Source: Spirochaetota bacterium
GTDB lineage: Bacteria > Spirochaetota > UBA4802 > JAFGJZ01
Direction: 5' to 3'
Assembly: GCA_016934935.1 (NCBI GenBank)
Contig: JAFGRW010000115.1
Coordinates: 62,001 to 126,000 of the forward strand
Length of the DNA stretch: 64,000 nucleotides
Numbering within the stretch: the first letter of the stretch is position 1; every line of letters begins with the position of its first letter. This document shows, piece by piece, positions 38,723-48,771 of this stretch. Made by a program: the position numbers and the translations under genes. The notes below the pieces were generated by a model. The model searched no databases and was not told the origin of the DNA. It saw nothing but the letters and a program-made list of their open reading frames with translations.

Positions 38723-40807
38723 TTACTCAACACACCACTCGACTCTGTCTTTCTTGTCAACATCTTCATTCCAGTACTCATCATCCCAATCTATTTCCCA
38801 TCTCTGCTGAATGTCCCAAAGATGGCTCCAGCATCGATAATATTCAAGAGTCTCATTTGTACTGCCTGAATCCTGTTTTCCATAAGCACCATAGTTCCTG
38901 GTCACCGTCTCTTTAGTAACAACACCGGAAGACTCTTCATAAACGATACGGTAGTTTAAATTTGCAATATCTTCCGTACGGTTAAAACAGTTGTGTTCGG
39001 TTAAAACGTCTCCACTAAAGGTCTTGTTAAATATATATTTGATGCTGTTATCCGAAATGGTATCCCACTGCCCATCCGATCCGGGAGTATCGTACTCTGT
39101 CTCTTTAATAAAACGGTTCTGGTCATCCAACTCAATAAAAGAGTAAGCGCAAATTATATAATCTTCATCGGTAAAATCAGGATTAGCATCCGCAATCATA
39201 AGCTCACCATACACTTTTCCATTACCGGCTGCTGTTCCACCACCAAGCTCACCCGAAACATCTATTGTACCGGTCAGTTCTTTGTCAATAGTTCCGTTAA
39301 TAATAACATCACCATCGTTATAGCTGTTAAACTCGAATACAATATTGATAGTATTATCATAGGTAGCGACAAGAATCTTGGCATTTCCACCCAATTTTCC
39401 ATTAAGGATTACCGATGCTTTTTTTAATTCAACATTCTTAATGATATCCTTAACTTTCTCTGTCATATTCTCGATAAATTCCTGTTCGTCTTCACCCATG
39501 TCAACTATATCTTCAATTGGATCACCTTCATGGTCGAACTTTCCGCCAGCATAGATAAAATATCCACCATCAACAACGTTAGCCGTTACCTCAAAATCAA
39601 ACTTGAAGCTTTTATAAGCAACCGCAGGTCTCTGATACCTTGTCATGGACGCTGTTAAATCACCGTTATAAACAAATTCCTCGTATATTGCACGCGCTTC
39701 ATCTTTATCAAAATAGTCAATTCGTTTAATTGCGCCGTTATCCTCATACTCAAACTCTCGCCAAAAGCGCAACTTCTCTTTATCGGAAGCCTTGTATTTG
39801 GTCTCGCTAACCAGTTTGCCCTGGTCATAAGCATAGACATAATGAGCTCTCTCTTTCTTGGCCGCATTGTCCCAGTAATATGTGGAGCTTTTTAAAGTTC
39901 CATCCTCATTGTAACTGTTCTTGGTCAAACCGAAATTTGTGTCAGTTCCGTAACCCAAATACTTGATCTTCTTATCGGGTTTTCCGTCACTATTGTTTTC
40001 ATAGAGATAATAATATTCTTGATTGTCTTCCAGCTGATACACCAGGGTATTTCCGGCTCCATCAGTAAAATCAACAGGTTTTCGACCATCATAGGTATAC
40101 GTATATGGTCCATCGACATACTCATTAGTCTCGACAAGCTGCATTTTATCATCAAATTTTTCAGTATAATCGCTACCAAAACTATAATCGTTTCCACTTA
40201 TCGAAACATCGTAGGTTTTATCTATCTCGTCATCACTGGTAAACCACTTTTCGTCTTCACCGGGATCATTATATACAACACACTCTTTAAGAGTATCCTG
40301 ATCATAATTGTACAGTTTGTAATAATCAATTTTATCATCATATGTAAACCATTGATTATCAGATCCCTTTTCTGAGGCAAAAACTTCAAGTTTACGTTTG
40401 TTATTACAATCGTTGGAAGAATTTACATAAGATTTTACAGTATAGTCAGAATTATAAAAAATCTTTCTTTTTCCTCCAAAGCGGGGAAGTGAAAAATCTA
40501 CTGTAATAGAATCCCGTTTCCCTTTTTTATACGCGTACGCCCTGATATGGGTAAAAAAATCGATCGTAAGTTCAGTACCTTCGATAGCAGTATTGCTGTC
40601 TTTCGGATCAGATCCGTCAAGAGTGTACTTAATTGTTGCACCCTTTGTATCCGAAGAAAGTACAACGTCATAATTTGTGTTCCTGTAAAGGGTAAAATTA
40701 GGCGCGTCAACCTTATCTGTTAGCTCGTCATCAAAACAACTATCACAACCGGCAAGCATACCAAAGCCCAATATGGCAATTAGAAAATATTTAACTATTC
40801 TGGTCAT
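38723..40807 (-). CDS. lipoprotein with chitobiase-like C-terminal (CHB_HEX_C-type) domain and RHS/YD-like repeats
   Basis: MTRIVKYFLIAILGFGMLAGCDSC; GATIKYTLDGSDPKDSNTAIEG; repeated YAYDQGKLVSETKY, FEYEDNGAIKRIDYF. Confidence 0.7.
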   Translation of the reverse strand: MTRIVKYFLIAILGFGMLAGCDSCFDDELTDKVDAPNFTLYRNTNYDVVLSSDTKGATIKYTLDGSDPKDSNTAIEGTELTIDFFTHIRAYAYKKGKRDSITVDFSLPRFGGKRKIFYNSDYTVKSYVNSSNDCNNKRKLEVFASEKGSDNQWFTYDDKIDYYKLYNYDQDTLKECVVYNDPGEDEKWFTSDDEIDKTYDVSISGNDYSFGSDYTEKFDDKMQLVETNEYVDGPYTYTYDGRKPVDFTDGAGNTLVYQLEDNQEYYYLYENNSDGKPDKKIKYLGYGTDTNFGLTKNSYNEDGTLKSSTYYWDNAAKKERAHYVYAYDQGKLVSETKYKASDKEKLRFWREFEYEDNGAIKRIDYFDKDEARAIYEEFVYNGDLTASMTRYQRPAVAYKSFKFDFEVTANVVDGGYFIYAGGKFDHEGDPIEDIVDMGEDEQEFIENMTEKVKDIIKNVELKKASVILNGKLGGNAKILVATYDNTINIVFEFNSYNDGDVIINGTIDKELTGTIDVSGELGGGTAAGNGKVYGELMIADANPDFTDEDYIICAYSFIELDDQNRFIKETEYDTPGSDGQWDTISDNSIKYIFNKTFSGDVLTEHNCFNRTEDIANLNYRIVYEESSGVVTKETVTRNYGAYGKQDSGSTNETLEYYRCWSHLWDIQQRWEIDWDDEYWNEDVDKKDRVEWCVE

Positions 40808-41296
40808 AACCCCTCCAAACCATTAGAAGTCACAAGAACTTCTGTTTTATTATTAAATCTGAATAATCGGCAAGAGAACTCAATGAAAACCTCAACTAAA
40901 TACAGCACTATCTTGGAACTTACGAGAAATTTCTATCAAAACAGAACAAAAGCGCGTGACCGTTTTAAAAATCGAAATTTATCAAAGTTCCTTTGCGGCA
41001 AAAAACATAGAAGATTGGAAAAAACTTACAAAACCTTTGGTTCTTTAAACAGAAAGTTTATTCGTATAATATGAAACCACTTATTTGTAATACAGATAAA
41101 CTTATTAAACATGTTTTAATAATACAAGTTCTCGACCGTTTGTCAACTCAAAATAGATTAATATTCCATATTTAAGATAAAATACCAAGTCCGCCTGTGC
41201 GGACTATTGACATCTATTGATAACAAATCTTAATCAATACAACTCATGACAATAATAAAAAATCAGCCTACTTAACAACAAAAGACATACAGTACT

Positions 41297-42868
41297 CTAT
41301 TTACTCACCTTATCAATGAATGAAATCTCAACACGACGATTACGTTGTCGCCCCTCTTCGGTACTGTTTGTATCAATATTTTTTGAGGTGCCGTAACCAT
41401 TAGTCTTTATACGTTCACGAGGTATACCATTACGTTCAAGATACTTCGCAACAGATTCGGCTCGCTCAAGAGACAACCTGATATTAAAATCTTCCGTTCC
41501 CACATTGTCGGTATGACCGTCTATCACCACTATTTTATACGGGTTATCACGCATGTATTTTACAAGCTGTTCAAGAAATTTATATGAAGATGGGCGGATA
41601 TATGCGGAACCCGTATCAAATCTAAGATCATGTGCCACAAGTTTTCCAGTCTCAGGCATTTTTACCACAGGTTCTTTGATTTCTGGCTCTTTAACAGGTT
41701 CGTATTTAACAGCATCTTTCCATAATTTATTAGCTTTATAGATTGAAGTTCTGTCAGCATTCTTGTGTGTTACGAAAAACTGCGACTCTTTTATATCATA
41801 ATAGGGTGGAGCAACCTCGTTTCTGTAACTGTTTATAGAAACAACATTGCGATTTATTGCTATAGAAGGTGTTGAACCCAGATTCAACACACCTGAGTAA
41901 ATATCAAAACCGCCTAATCCCGGCCTTCCGTTTGAAGACACAAAGACCAGATCGCTCTCACCTGTAGCAAAGACAGACGCCTCGTCTGAAATTGTATTTG
42001 CCCCTTCTACAGATTTTGGTTTACTCCATCCTGTTCTTGTTTTTTTTGAATAGTATACATCAAGACCGGAGCTGCCCTTTCTGCTGCTAACAAACAAAAT
42101 TTCAGAAGATCCTTTAATAAAACATGGATACGAGTTAAGATCGCCTTCATTCAGCTCTTTACTTTCAGTCCAGTCTTTCCAACCTCTTTCAAAACTACTT
42201 TCTTTTATTACAGCCTTGCTTCCTTTACGAAAAGAGGCCAAAACTGATTTTCCGTTTGAACTTATAGAAATATTAATTATATTACCATAATCAGTATTTT
42301 TTGGCAGAATTAAGCGGCCAGCGGGTTTTGCATCAAATAAAGATCTAAGCATAACCGTCTTTAAACGCCGATTATAAGTTATTAGTGCCGTTTTTGATTT
42401 GTCCACACCTAATACTTCTTCCTCATCAGATACAATATCAAGTCCTAGAAGCTCTCCTTTTGTCTCCAGAGCTCTTTTGTACATTCGTCGCCGGTCATTT
42501 AATAGTTTTCTTTCCTCTTTACTATGCTTGTATTTATTGATATATTTTCTTAATGCATTATCAGCTTTATCATATTGCGATGATGAAGCAAGAGCAATTA
42601 TTCGACAATACTCTATCTCCTGATCACTGTTTTTCGCAAGGTGAATATCTGCTTCCTTTACTGCATCATCAAATTTTTCTATTGACATAAGAAAAAGAAT
42701 AAGGTTTTTACGGTGTTCAGGAACAGATGGTTCTTTTCTTATTTTTTTTCTTAAAATTTCTGTGTCAGCTTCGTAAGATTTTATATCATGGCCAGGAACT
42801 TCATATATCCCCGCCTCAAGCGGAAAAACCAGTAATAATAATAAAAGGCCTGTTATCCTTAAAAACAT
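41297..42868 (-). CDS. OmpA-family protein with TPR-like N-terminus and PD40/WD40-like repeats
   Basis: C-terminal LRFDTGSAYIRPSSYKFLEQLVKYMRDNPYKIVVIDGHTDNVGTEDFNIRLSLERAESVAKYLERNGIPRERIKTNGYG. Confidence 0.9.
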   Translation of the reverse strand: MFLRITGLLLLLLVFPLEAGIYEVPGHDIKSYEADTEILRKKIRKEPSVPEHRKNLILFLMSIEKFDDAVKEADIHLAKNSDQEIEYCRIIALASSSQYDKADNALRKYINKYKHSKEERKLLNDRRRMYKRALETKGELLGLDIVSDEEEVLGVDKSKTALITYNRRLKTVMLRSLFDAKPAGRLILPKNTDYGNIINISISSNGKSVLASFRKGSKAVIKESSFERGWKDWTESKELNEGDLNSYPCFIKGSSEILFVSSRKGSSGLDVYYSKKTRTGWSKPKSVEGANTISDEASVFATGESDLVFVSSNGRPGLGGFDIYSGVLNLGSTPSIAINRNVVSINSYRNEVAPPYYDIKESQFFVTHKNADRTSIYKANKLWKDAVKYEPVKEPEIKEPVVKMPETGKLVAHDLRFDTGSAYIRPSSYKFLEQLVKYMRDNPYKIVVIDGHTDNVGTEDFNIRLSLERAESVAKYLERNGIPRERIKTNGYGTSKNIDTNSTEEGRQRNRRVEISFIDKVSK

Positions 42869-45090
42869 AATTCCATCCCCATCCAGAAGAAAACCGGAAG
42901 ATTATATACCTCTCTATGCGAACGGTTTTTATAATCAGCAATTTGATTTTCTCTATTTAAATAAATATTCCATATTTCTGCATAAAATCTTAAACCATCA
43001 GAAGCGTAGTAGTTTACCTTAGCATCAAGCCGGTGATGCATGCTGTAACGGGCATCATTTTCCTTGCCATAGAGTGTTTGTGTTCCCAGACCCTCTATTT
43101 CACGTGAGCCGGTTACCTCAGTATAGGGCAAAGAACTATAAGCATTAAAAAGCAGAGCCGGCACCCAGCGGCCAAAACGCGCATCCGCCATTAACCTTAG
43201 TATATGCGACTGATTATACTCCGAATTAATTTCTTTGGCGTTATCTCCGAATAACTCCACATAACGATTATCATTTTCGAGATTTCTTGTTGAAGATTGA
43301 AAAGTATAAGCTACTGTCGCGTTATATCGACGCAAAAAATTTCTATTGGCTCCCAATTCCAGACCGTATGTATAGCCATCATCTTCAAGCGCGAATTTAT
43401 GCAATTGCGCCGCTTTCCGATAAGAGTCATCATTAACAGTTACTATGGAACCGCCAGGAAAAAGGTTCTGGTGGGTGGTAAAGAAAAATTCGGCTTGCAG
43501 CCTGGTTTTAAGCAAATCATAACTGATTACACCTAATGAATATGTTTCGGTAATTGTGTTTTTTAATTGGGCAGGTGTAACCATCTCCGGATTCTCGGAA
43601 TCGGCATCAACAGCACCCAGATAATAGATCATGTCTGGATGAGCGATGAATCGACCGGCTTTTATATAAACAGAAGTAGTCCGATAAGCATTAAAACCCA
43701 ATTCCGCCTGATATCCGAAATCACTGTTATTCTGAACTTCAAATTTATCGTAATTAACTCCGGCTAAAAGCCAGACTCTATCAATTCTGGCCGAAAAATC
43801 TGCAAAAAAACGAAGACCATAACCATCAATTGCAAACTCAGTAGATTCTGTTTCAGCCTCTGAAGACAGGATATCAGGCGTAGCCAAGCCCTCCATCGAA
43901 ATATTGCTGACAACTCCATTGGAATAGGAGGTATACTCGTATCCACCGGATACCGCAAAAGAGCCAATACCCGCCGATAATGACTGATAAACCCGGTATT
44001 CAACCGGATCAAAAACAATCGATGCACCGTTTTCGACATCTATATCAAGCTCCCGGTTAATCTGATATCGGGAAAGCGAAGTTTCCAGATAAAAAACCCT
44101 GTTTATTCGATAATCCCATTGAAGTGCAAAAAGGCTGTACCCGCTTTCTGATAATGCGTCATCCCATTTAAATGTCTCACCAGCCCCATTCGCTATGAAC
44201 CTGAATCGATGTGAGTCATTCAAAACATAAGTTGTTTTCAGGTAATAATCCTGAAGAAAATAATTATTGTCCTCTACATCAAGAAGAACATCGCTAGTAG
44301 ACCGCCTTCCAACCGCGACTACCGACCATCGAGGATCGATCACCCCCATGACAGCAACAGTTGGAAGAATGGGAAGAATCCCGTCCAGAATGACCTTGCC
44401 TCTTATTCCGTTTTGAGACGGTTCGGTGGTCCTTATATCGATAACATTACCTGAACTGTCTCCCATTCTTACCGGCGCATCTCCCTTATAGAGCACAACC
44501 TGGTCTATTGCCGGGTCACTAATAGCCGAGATAACCGGTGCGAATGATAATGCAAAGTGATATGGATTATTAATCGGAATACCGTCAATATAGTATTTAT
44601 TTAAAAGAGGGTTTGTGCTACGAATAATGGGAACCGAAGCCAATGAATATCCCCCTCCAACACCGGGAATCGTTTGAAGCAGATGCATGCTATCACCTAT
44701 GCCACGCATAGGATATCTTGTTATCTGTTCATTACTAATGCGGTAACGTGTATCAAAAAGCGGAGGGACTTCATTAATTTCAACCGGATCAGCACTGTTT
44801 TGCTTTTTACTTATTTCAAAAACTGCACGAAAATTACTCTTAACACGTATTCCAAAACGATGATGTCCCCAGGTAGCGTTGGACAAATGAAGATAATAAT
44901 CTCCCGGTTCTACATTTTCAAAAACGAATGATCCGTCTGAAGCTGTTTCTGCTGTATAAAAATTATTATCCAGCCCAACAACCAAACCCGCAACAGGACG
45001 GCCGGCTGTATCTGTCACCTTACCCGAAACCGTACCTGCCGTCAACGTGCCACATGTGAAAATAAAAATAATAACAATAAAATATCTCAT
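42859..45090 (-). CDS. TonB-dependent receptor with carboxypeptidase-regulatory-like N-domain
   Basis: GTVSGKVTDTAGRPVAGLVVGLDNNFYTAETASDGSFVFENVEPGDYYLHLS; plug NPLLNKYYIDGIPINNPYHF. Confidence 0.88.
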   Translation of the reverse strand: MRYFIVIIFIFTCGTLTAGTVSGKVTDTAGRPVAGLVVGLDNNFYTAETASDGSFVFENVEPGDYYLHLSNATWGHHRFGIRVKSNFRAVFEISKKQNSADPVEINEVPPLFDTRYRISNEQITRYPMRGIGDSMHLLQTIPGVGGGYSLASVPIIRSTNPLLNKYYIDGIPINNPYHFALSFAPVISAISDPAIDQVVLYKGDAPVRMGDSSGNVIDIRTTEPSQNGIRGKVILDGILPILPTVAVMGVIDPRWSVVAVGRRSTSDVLLDVEDNNYFLQDYYLKTTYVLNDSHRFRFIANGAGETFKWDDALSESGYSLFALQWDYRINRVFYLETSLSRYQINRELDIDVENGASIVFDPVEYRVYQSLSAGIGSFAVSGGYEYTSYSNGVVSNISMEGLATPDILSSEAETESTEFAIDGYGLRFFADFSARIDRVWLLAGVNYDKFEVQNNSDFGYQAELGFNAYRTTSVYIKAGRFIAHPDMIYYLGAVDADSENPEMVTPAQLKNTITETYSLGVISYDLLKTRLQAEFFFTTHQNLFPGGSIVTVNDDSYRKAAQLHKFALEDDGYTYGLELGANRNFLRRYNATVAYTFQSSTRNLENDNRYVELFGDNAKEINSEYNQSHILRLMADARFGRWVPALLFNAYSSLPYTEVTGSREIEGLGTQTLYGKENDARYSMHHRLDAKVNYYASDGLRFYAEIWNIYLNRENQIADYKNRSHREVYNLPVFFWMGMELCF

Positions 45091-45094
45091 TTTA

Positions 45095-45538
45095 TTAATT
45101 CCTGAAAACAACTTTAAGTATAAAATCACACTCCCGGGGTTCTTCTTTATGCTCAACAGGCCTAAATTTTGAAGATCTTATAACCGATTCAAGGTATCCG
45201 TCCAAACCGGCACCCGCATATTTGACAATTGAATAATTGATAACTCGTCCATTTTTATCCACTGTTACGCGTACAAGAGACGCCCCGATCACCGGAGAAT
45301 GCCTTTCAACTGGTTTAAAATCAATATTCGACAAGGTAACAACTGCCGGTTTATTAAGCTCTATATTTAAGGAGAAGTGTTCTTTCTTAAGTTTGTGCGA
45401 ATAGTACAGATTACTATATTCATAATTCAAAACTTCGGTTTCGCCAGACACATTATCCCGTGTCTGATAAAAAGATGAACCACATGAAAAAAACAGCATA
45501 AAAAGCATAAAATTAAAAATATTTTTCAGTGTCATCAT
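45095..45538 (-). CDS. TonB C-terminal-domain-like lipoprotein
   Basis: MLFFSCGSSFYQ lipobox; PVIGASLVRVTVDKNGRVINYSIVKYAGAGLDGYLESVIRSSKFRPVEH. Confidence 0.75.
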   Translation of the reverse strand: MMTLKNIFNFMLFMLFFSCGSSFYQTRDNVSGETEVLNYEYSNLYYSHKLKKEHFSLNIELNKPAVVTLSNIDFKPVERHSPVIGASLVRVTVDKNGRVINYSIVKYAGAGLDGYLESVIRSSKFRPVEHKEEPRECDFILKVVFRN

Positions 45539-45551
45539 CCGCGTCCTCTTT

Positions 45552-46376
45552 TTAACGGTTATATTTAAAATTATAGCGCTGATACATAACAGCAAGTCCG
45601 GCATAAAAACCCGTATGCCTAATACCGCACTCTACCCAACCATCATCGGCTTTCGCGTCATGAGAAATCTGATCAATTGACCCGCGTACTATTGCAAGCA
45701 TTGTAACATTATACGGCTCATAATGAACACCAGCCCCAAAAGTTGCTCCCGCGGCTATTGATTTGCTTCGTTCAAAATCTGATGTCATATCTGATTCAAG
45801 ATCGGTAAAACGGTAGTTACCAAGATAAGCATTCACATACAAAGCGGGTTCAAAATCAAAGCGGGGGAAAAAAGTGTAAAAGCCTGTAAGGCCAACCGTA
45901 AAACCATGCCCTTTAAGTTTCGTATCCAGATAATCGCTCGAATACGAAAAATAACGGTAACCAATATAGGGATATGTGAAAGATGAATTCCCCAGATCAG
46001 AAAGTCTTAATCCTGCTCTAACATCGAGTGTATTGATTTTATAAGAAATAGTCTCGTCTCGGAAATATTCGGAATATTCTATTTTCTGATTATCGACCGA
46101 AGTGGAGTAGAATCTTGCATCTGCCATCAATAATCCATGGAAATATCCGGCTTCAAGAGAATAATCCATCAACGACGTGATATCGGACTCTGTAGAAGCG
46201 TCAACACTGCCTTTTGGTTCATAATCATAAAGAACCCGATTACCGGGAGAGAGCCCAATTGGAGAAAAACTGCCCAGCACGTAACCGCCACGCTGCATAT
46301 CGCAAAACGCGGAGACAGAGCCTAACAGGATAATTAAACCCGGTAAAATCACGAAACGAAGCAGATTTAAATACAT
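45552..46376 (-). CDS. predicted outer-membrane beta-barrel protein
   Basis: Signal peptide MYLNLLRFVILPGLIILLGSVSAFC; alternating aromatic strands. Confidence 0.6.
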   Translation of the reverse strand: MYLNLLRFVILPGLIILLGSVSAFCDMQRGGYVLGSFSPIGLSPGNRVLYDYEPKGSVDASTESDITSLMDYSLEAGYFHGLLMADARFYSTSVDNQKIEYSEYFRDETISYKINTLDVRAGLRLSDLGNSSFTYPYIGYRYFSYSSDYLDTKLKGHGFTVGLTGFYTFFPRFDFEPALYVNAYLGNYRFTDLESDMTSDFERSKSIAAGATFGAGVHYEPYNVTMLAIVRGSIDQISHDAKADDGWVECGIRHTGFYAGLAVMYQRYNFKYNR

Positions 46377-46579
46377 TTTCTGACTCCTATTTAACAGTTC
46401 TCTCATAAAAAGTGTAAAAACCATTTTGTCAATCAGATTATGATTTATCTGGTTTGCGAGCAATAAACAACCAGAAGTATATTATTATAGACGTAAAAAC
46501 CTATATTATTTACCTTGACACCATAATCAGTTTTTCGAAAATGTTCACTGCTTTTTATCCTTGAAAATGAAGAAGATTA

Positions 46580-47077
46580 ATGAATAAAAATATAATCTCA
46601 ATAATAGTTGCTATGGCCATATTAATTCCGGCTCTTATAGCATCATATATAACATTTACAAACATTCGGGACGAAATAAGACTGAACCTGTTTGGTAAAA
46701 TTTCCACTGCCGATGTCACGTCACACAGAATGAGGCCTGTTACCGCCGACAAAATAGTGTACGAGCTTACATACAACTTCACTATAGACGGGAATGAATT
46801 TTCCATGTCAAAAAACAGTGAAGACCAAAACTGGGCTTCCCTGCCAAAAAAACAGTGGGAAAACGCAAAAGAGACTGGCAAGGTTGATATACTTTATTTG
46901 CCATCAATGCCGTCAATTAACCACCCCGTCTTCTCGGATAGTTCATTCTTCTATGAAACTGGCGTAACCCTGATTGTTTTACTTGTAATTGCAATAGGTT
47001 GCGGTTTTTCCATTAATCACCAATTGAAAATCATTAACGCGAAACATCAGAAAAATAAAGACCAGCAATCCCTTTAA
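46580..47077 (+). CDS. DUF3592-like two-TM protein
   Basis: TM segments at both ends; KVDILYLPSMPSINHP. Confidence 0.6.
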   Translation: MNKNIISIIVAMAILIPALIASYITFTNIRDEIRLNLFGKISTADVTSHRMRPVTADKIVYELTYNFTIDGNEFSMSKNSEDQNWASLPKKQWENAKETGKVDILYLPSMPSINHPVFSDSSFFYETGVTLIVLLVIAIGCGFSINHQLKIINAKHQKNKDQQSL

Positions 47078-47669
47078 TATTTTTTACTGAAACAATCTTT
47101 TGACACATGTCGACCATAGCGTTAACGAGATGAACCTCCGTAAAACGACTTATGTCTGTTATACTAAGCAGCTCCTCTTTCACGGCACCTTCTTCAATAA
47201 GTCTTGAAATTGCAGTCCCCCGCAGCATGCACGTTTTTGGAGTAACATAAGCACCTGTTTCTTTTTCAACAAAAACAAGATTGGATGATGAAGCATCACT
47301 TATAATACCGTTAACCGTAATTATTATATCATCACAGTCTTTTCTCATTTGCATTAATCCATTTATTATACTGCGATCACAATATTTATAACGATAAGAG
47401 ATGTCCGGACACTCAACAACCCTTAGCGAATTTACGGGTTTTATATGATATGGCTCAAAATTCACCGAAATCACTTCCACATCGTAAACAACACGGACTT
47501 TATACATTCCGTTTGTTTTTTGATCAACATTAATATGTTCACTCAAGTCTATTGGATTACAAGCTTTAAAGAGCTCACGCCTGGCCGAATTAAAGCGTCT
47601 GTTGTGATAATCCATATTATACAGGATCCCGTTATCCAACCTGATTGCTTCAGAAAGAAGACATTGCAT
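47034..47669 (-). CDS. aminotransferase class IV (aminodeoxychorismate lyase-like)
   Basis: MRKDCDDIIITVNGIISDASSSNLVFVEKETGAYVTPKTCMLRGTAISRLIEEG. Confidence 0.8.
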   Translation of the reverse strand: MQCLLSEAIRLDNGILYNMDYHNRRFNSARRELFKACNPIDLSEHINVDQKTNGMYKVRVVYDVEVISVNFEPYHIKPVNSLRVVECPDISYRYKYCDRSIINGLMQMRKDCDDIIITVNGIISDASSSNLVFVEKETGAYVTPKTCMLRGTAISRLIEEGAVKEELLSITDISRFTEVHLVNAMVDMCQKIVSVKNIKGIAGLYFSDVSR

Positions 47670-47773
47670 TTCTTAACTCCGTTTCTTGATTACCTGGAAA
47701 TTCGATAAATTTCGATGTTCCAGAGAGTAATATCATTTTGGTGATAATGTCAATTATCACAAGTTCCTTGTTT

Positions 47774-48754
47774 TCAAACATAAATCTTGTCAATCAACTC
47801 TTTATATTCGGAATCGGCATCACTATATATAGTTACTCCACCGCCACTTTTATATATATAACCCCTATCTGTTTTTTCAATATACCTAATCAAAACAGCT
47901 GAATCAAAACAACTGCCATCGTAAAACCCTGCTATGCCCGTATAAAACCCGCGCTCATGGTCTTCCACTTCTTGAATTATCTGTACCGTTTTTTTCTTGG
48001 GGGCACCTGTAACGGAACCGGCCGGCAGTAGTTGTTGTAAAATCGATCCTAGACTGCCATGCCAGTTTTCCCCTATGACTCCGCTGATACGCGAGCTTGT
48101 CTGATAAAGAGCTCCGTTTCTTGAGATTATTTTTTGTATATAACGGTATTGGTCTACCTGAACATCATCCGCCACTCTTGAAAGATCATTTCTTAGAAGA
48201 TCGACAATTGTAATATGCTCAGCCTCTTCCTTTTGATCATTAATCAGAATAGATTCCGCGTCTCTTATTGACGCGTCTATCGTACCTTTCATGGGATATG
48301 TAATAATCCTGCCATCCCTGATTTTAATAAAACATTCGGGAGAAAAACAGACAAACCTTTCCGGAAACAATATCCGATATGAAGCTTGTGAGTTATTATA
48401 TATATCATACAAATTACCATTTAAATTTATGTCAGAGGAAAAAGTCAGATTCACCAGATAGGTACAGCCATCATATTGATATTGCTGAACCTTATCAAAT
48501 GCACTTTGATATCTATTATAAGGTGGAGGTTTAAAGTTTGTAATAATTGCATTATTACCATGACTGTTGATTTTGTTACCACAAAAGCTGAAAACTATCG
48601 GACACACCTCTTTATTATCAAGCGGAAACAGATATCCATAATCGGCAAATGCCGAAATCAGACAGAAGAAGGGAATACGCGATACGGCCAGATTGTTTAT
48701 GGCATCAAACAGCGCCGGGCATCTATAATAATAAGTATCTTTTTCAACAATCAT
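47774..48754 (-). CDS. pabB: aminodeoxychorismate synthase component I
   Basis: FVCFSPECFIKIRDGRIITYPMKGTIDAS...IVDLLRNDLSRVADDVQVDQY...LLPAGSVTGAPKKKTVQIIQEVEDHERGFYTGIAGFYDG. Confidence 0.92.
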   Translation of the reverse strand: MIVEKDTYYYRCPALFDAINNLAVSRIPFFCLISAFADYGYLFPLDNKEVCPIVFSFCGNKINSHGNNAIITNFKPPPYNRYQSAFDKVQQYQYDGCTYLVNLTFSSDINLNGNLYDIYNNSQASYRILFPERFVCFSPECFIKIRDGRIITYPMKGTIDASIRDAESILINDQKEEAEHITIVDLLRNDLSRVADDVQVDQYRYIQKIISRNGALYQTSSRISGVIGENWHGSLGSILQQLLPAGSVTGAPKKKTVQIIQEVEDHERGFYTGIAGFYDGSCFDSAVLIRYIEKTDRGYIYKSGGGVTIYSDADSEYKELIDKIYV

Positions 48755-48771
48755 AATCCAGAAGATAAGAC

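Noticed and set aside
40883-41074. 63 aa basic plus-strand ORF
   Set aside because: Could be a small gene, but it is Lys/Arg/Asn-rich in AT-rich intergenic DNA with no recognisable domain; not reported as CDS.
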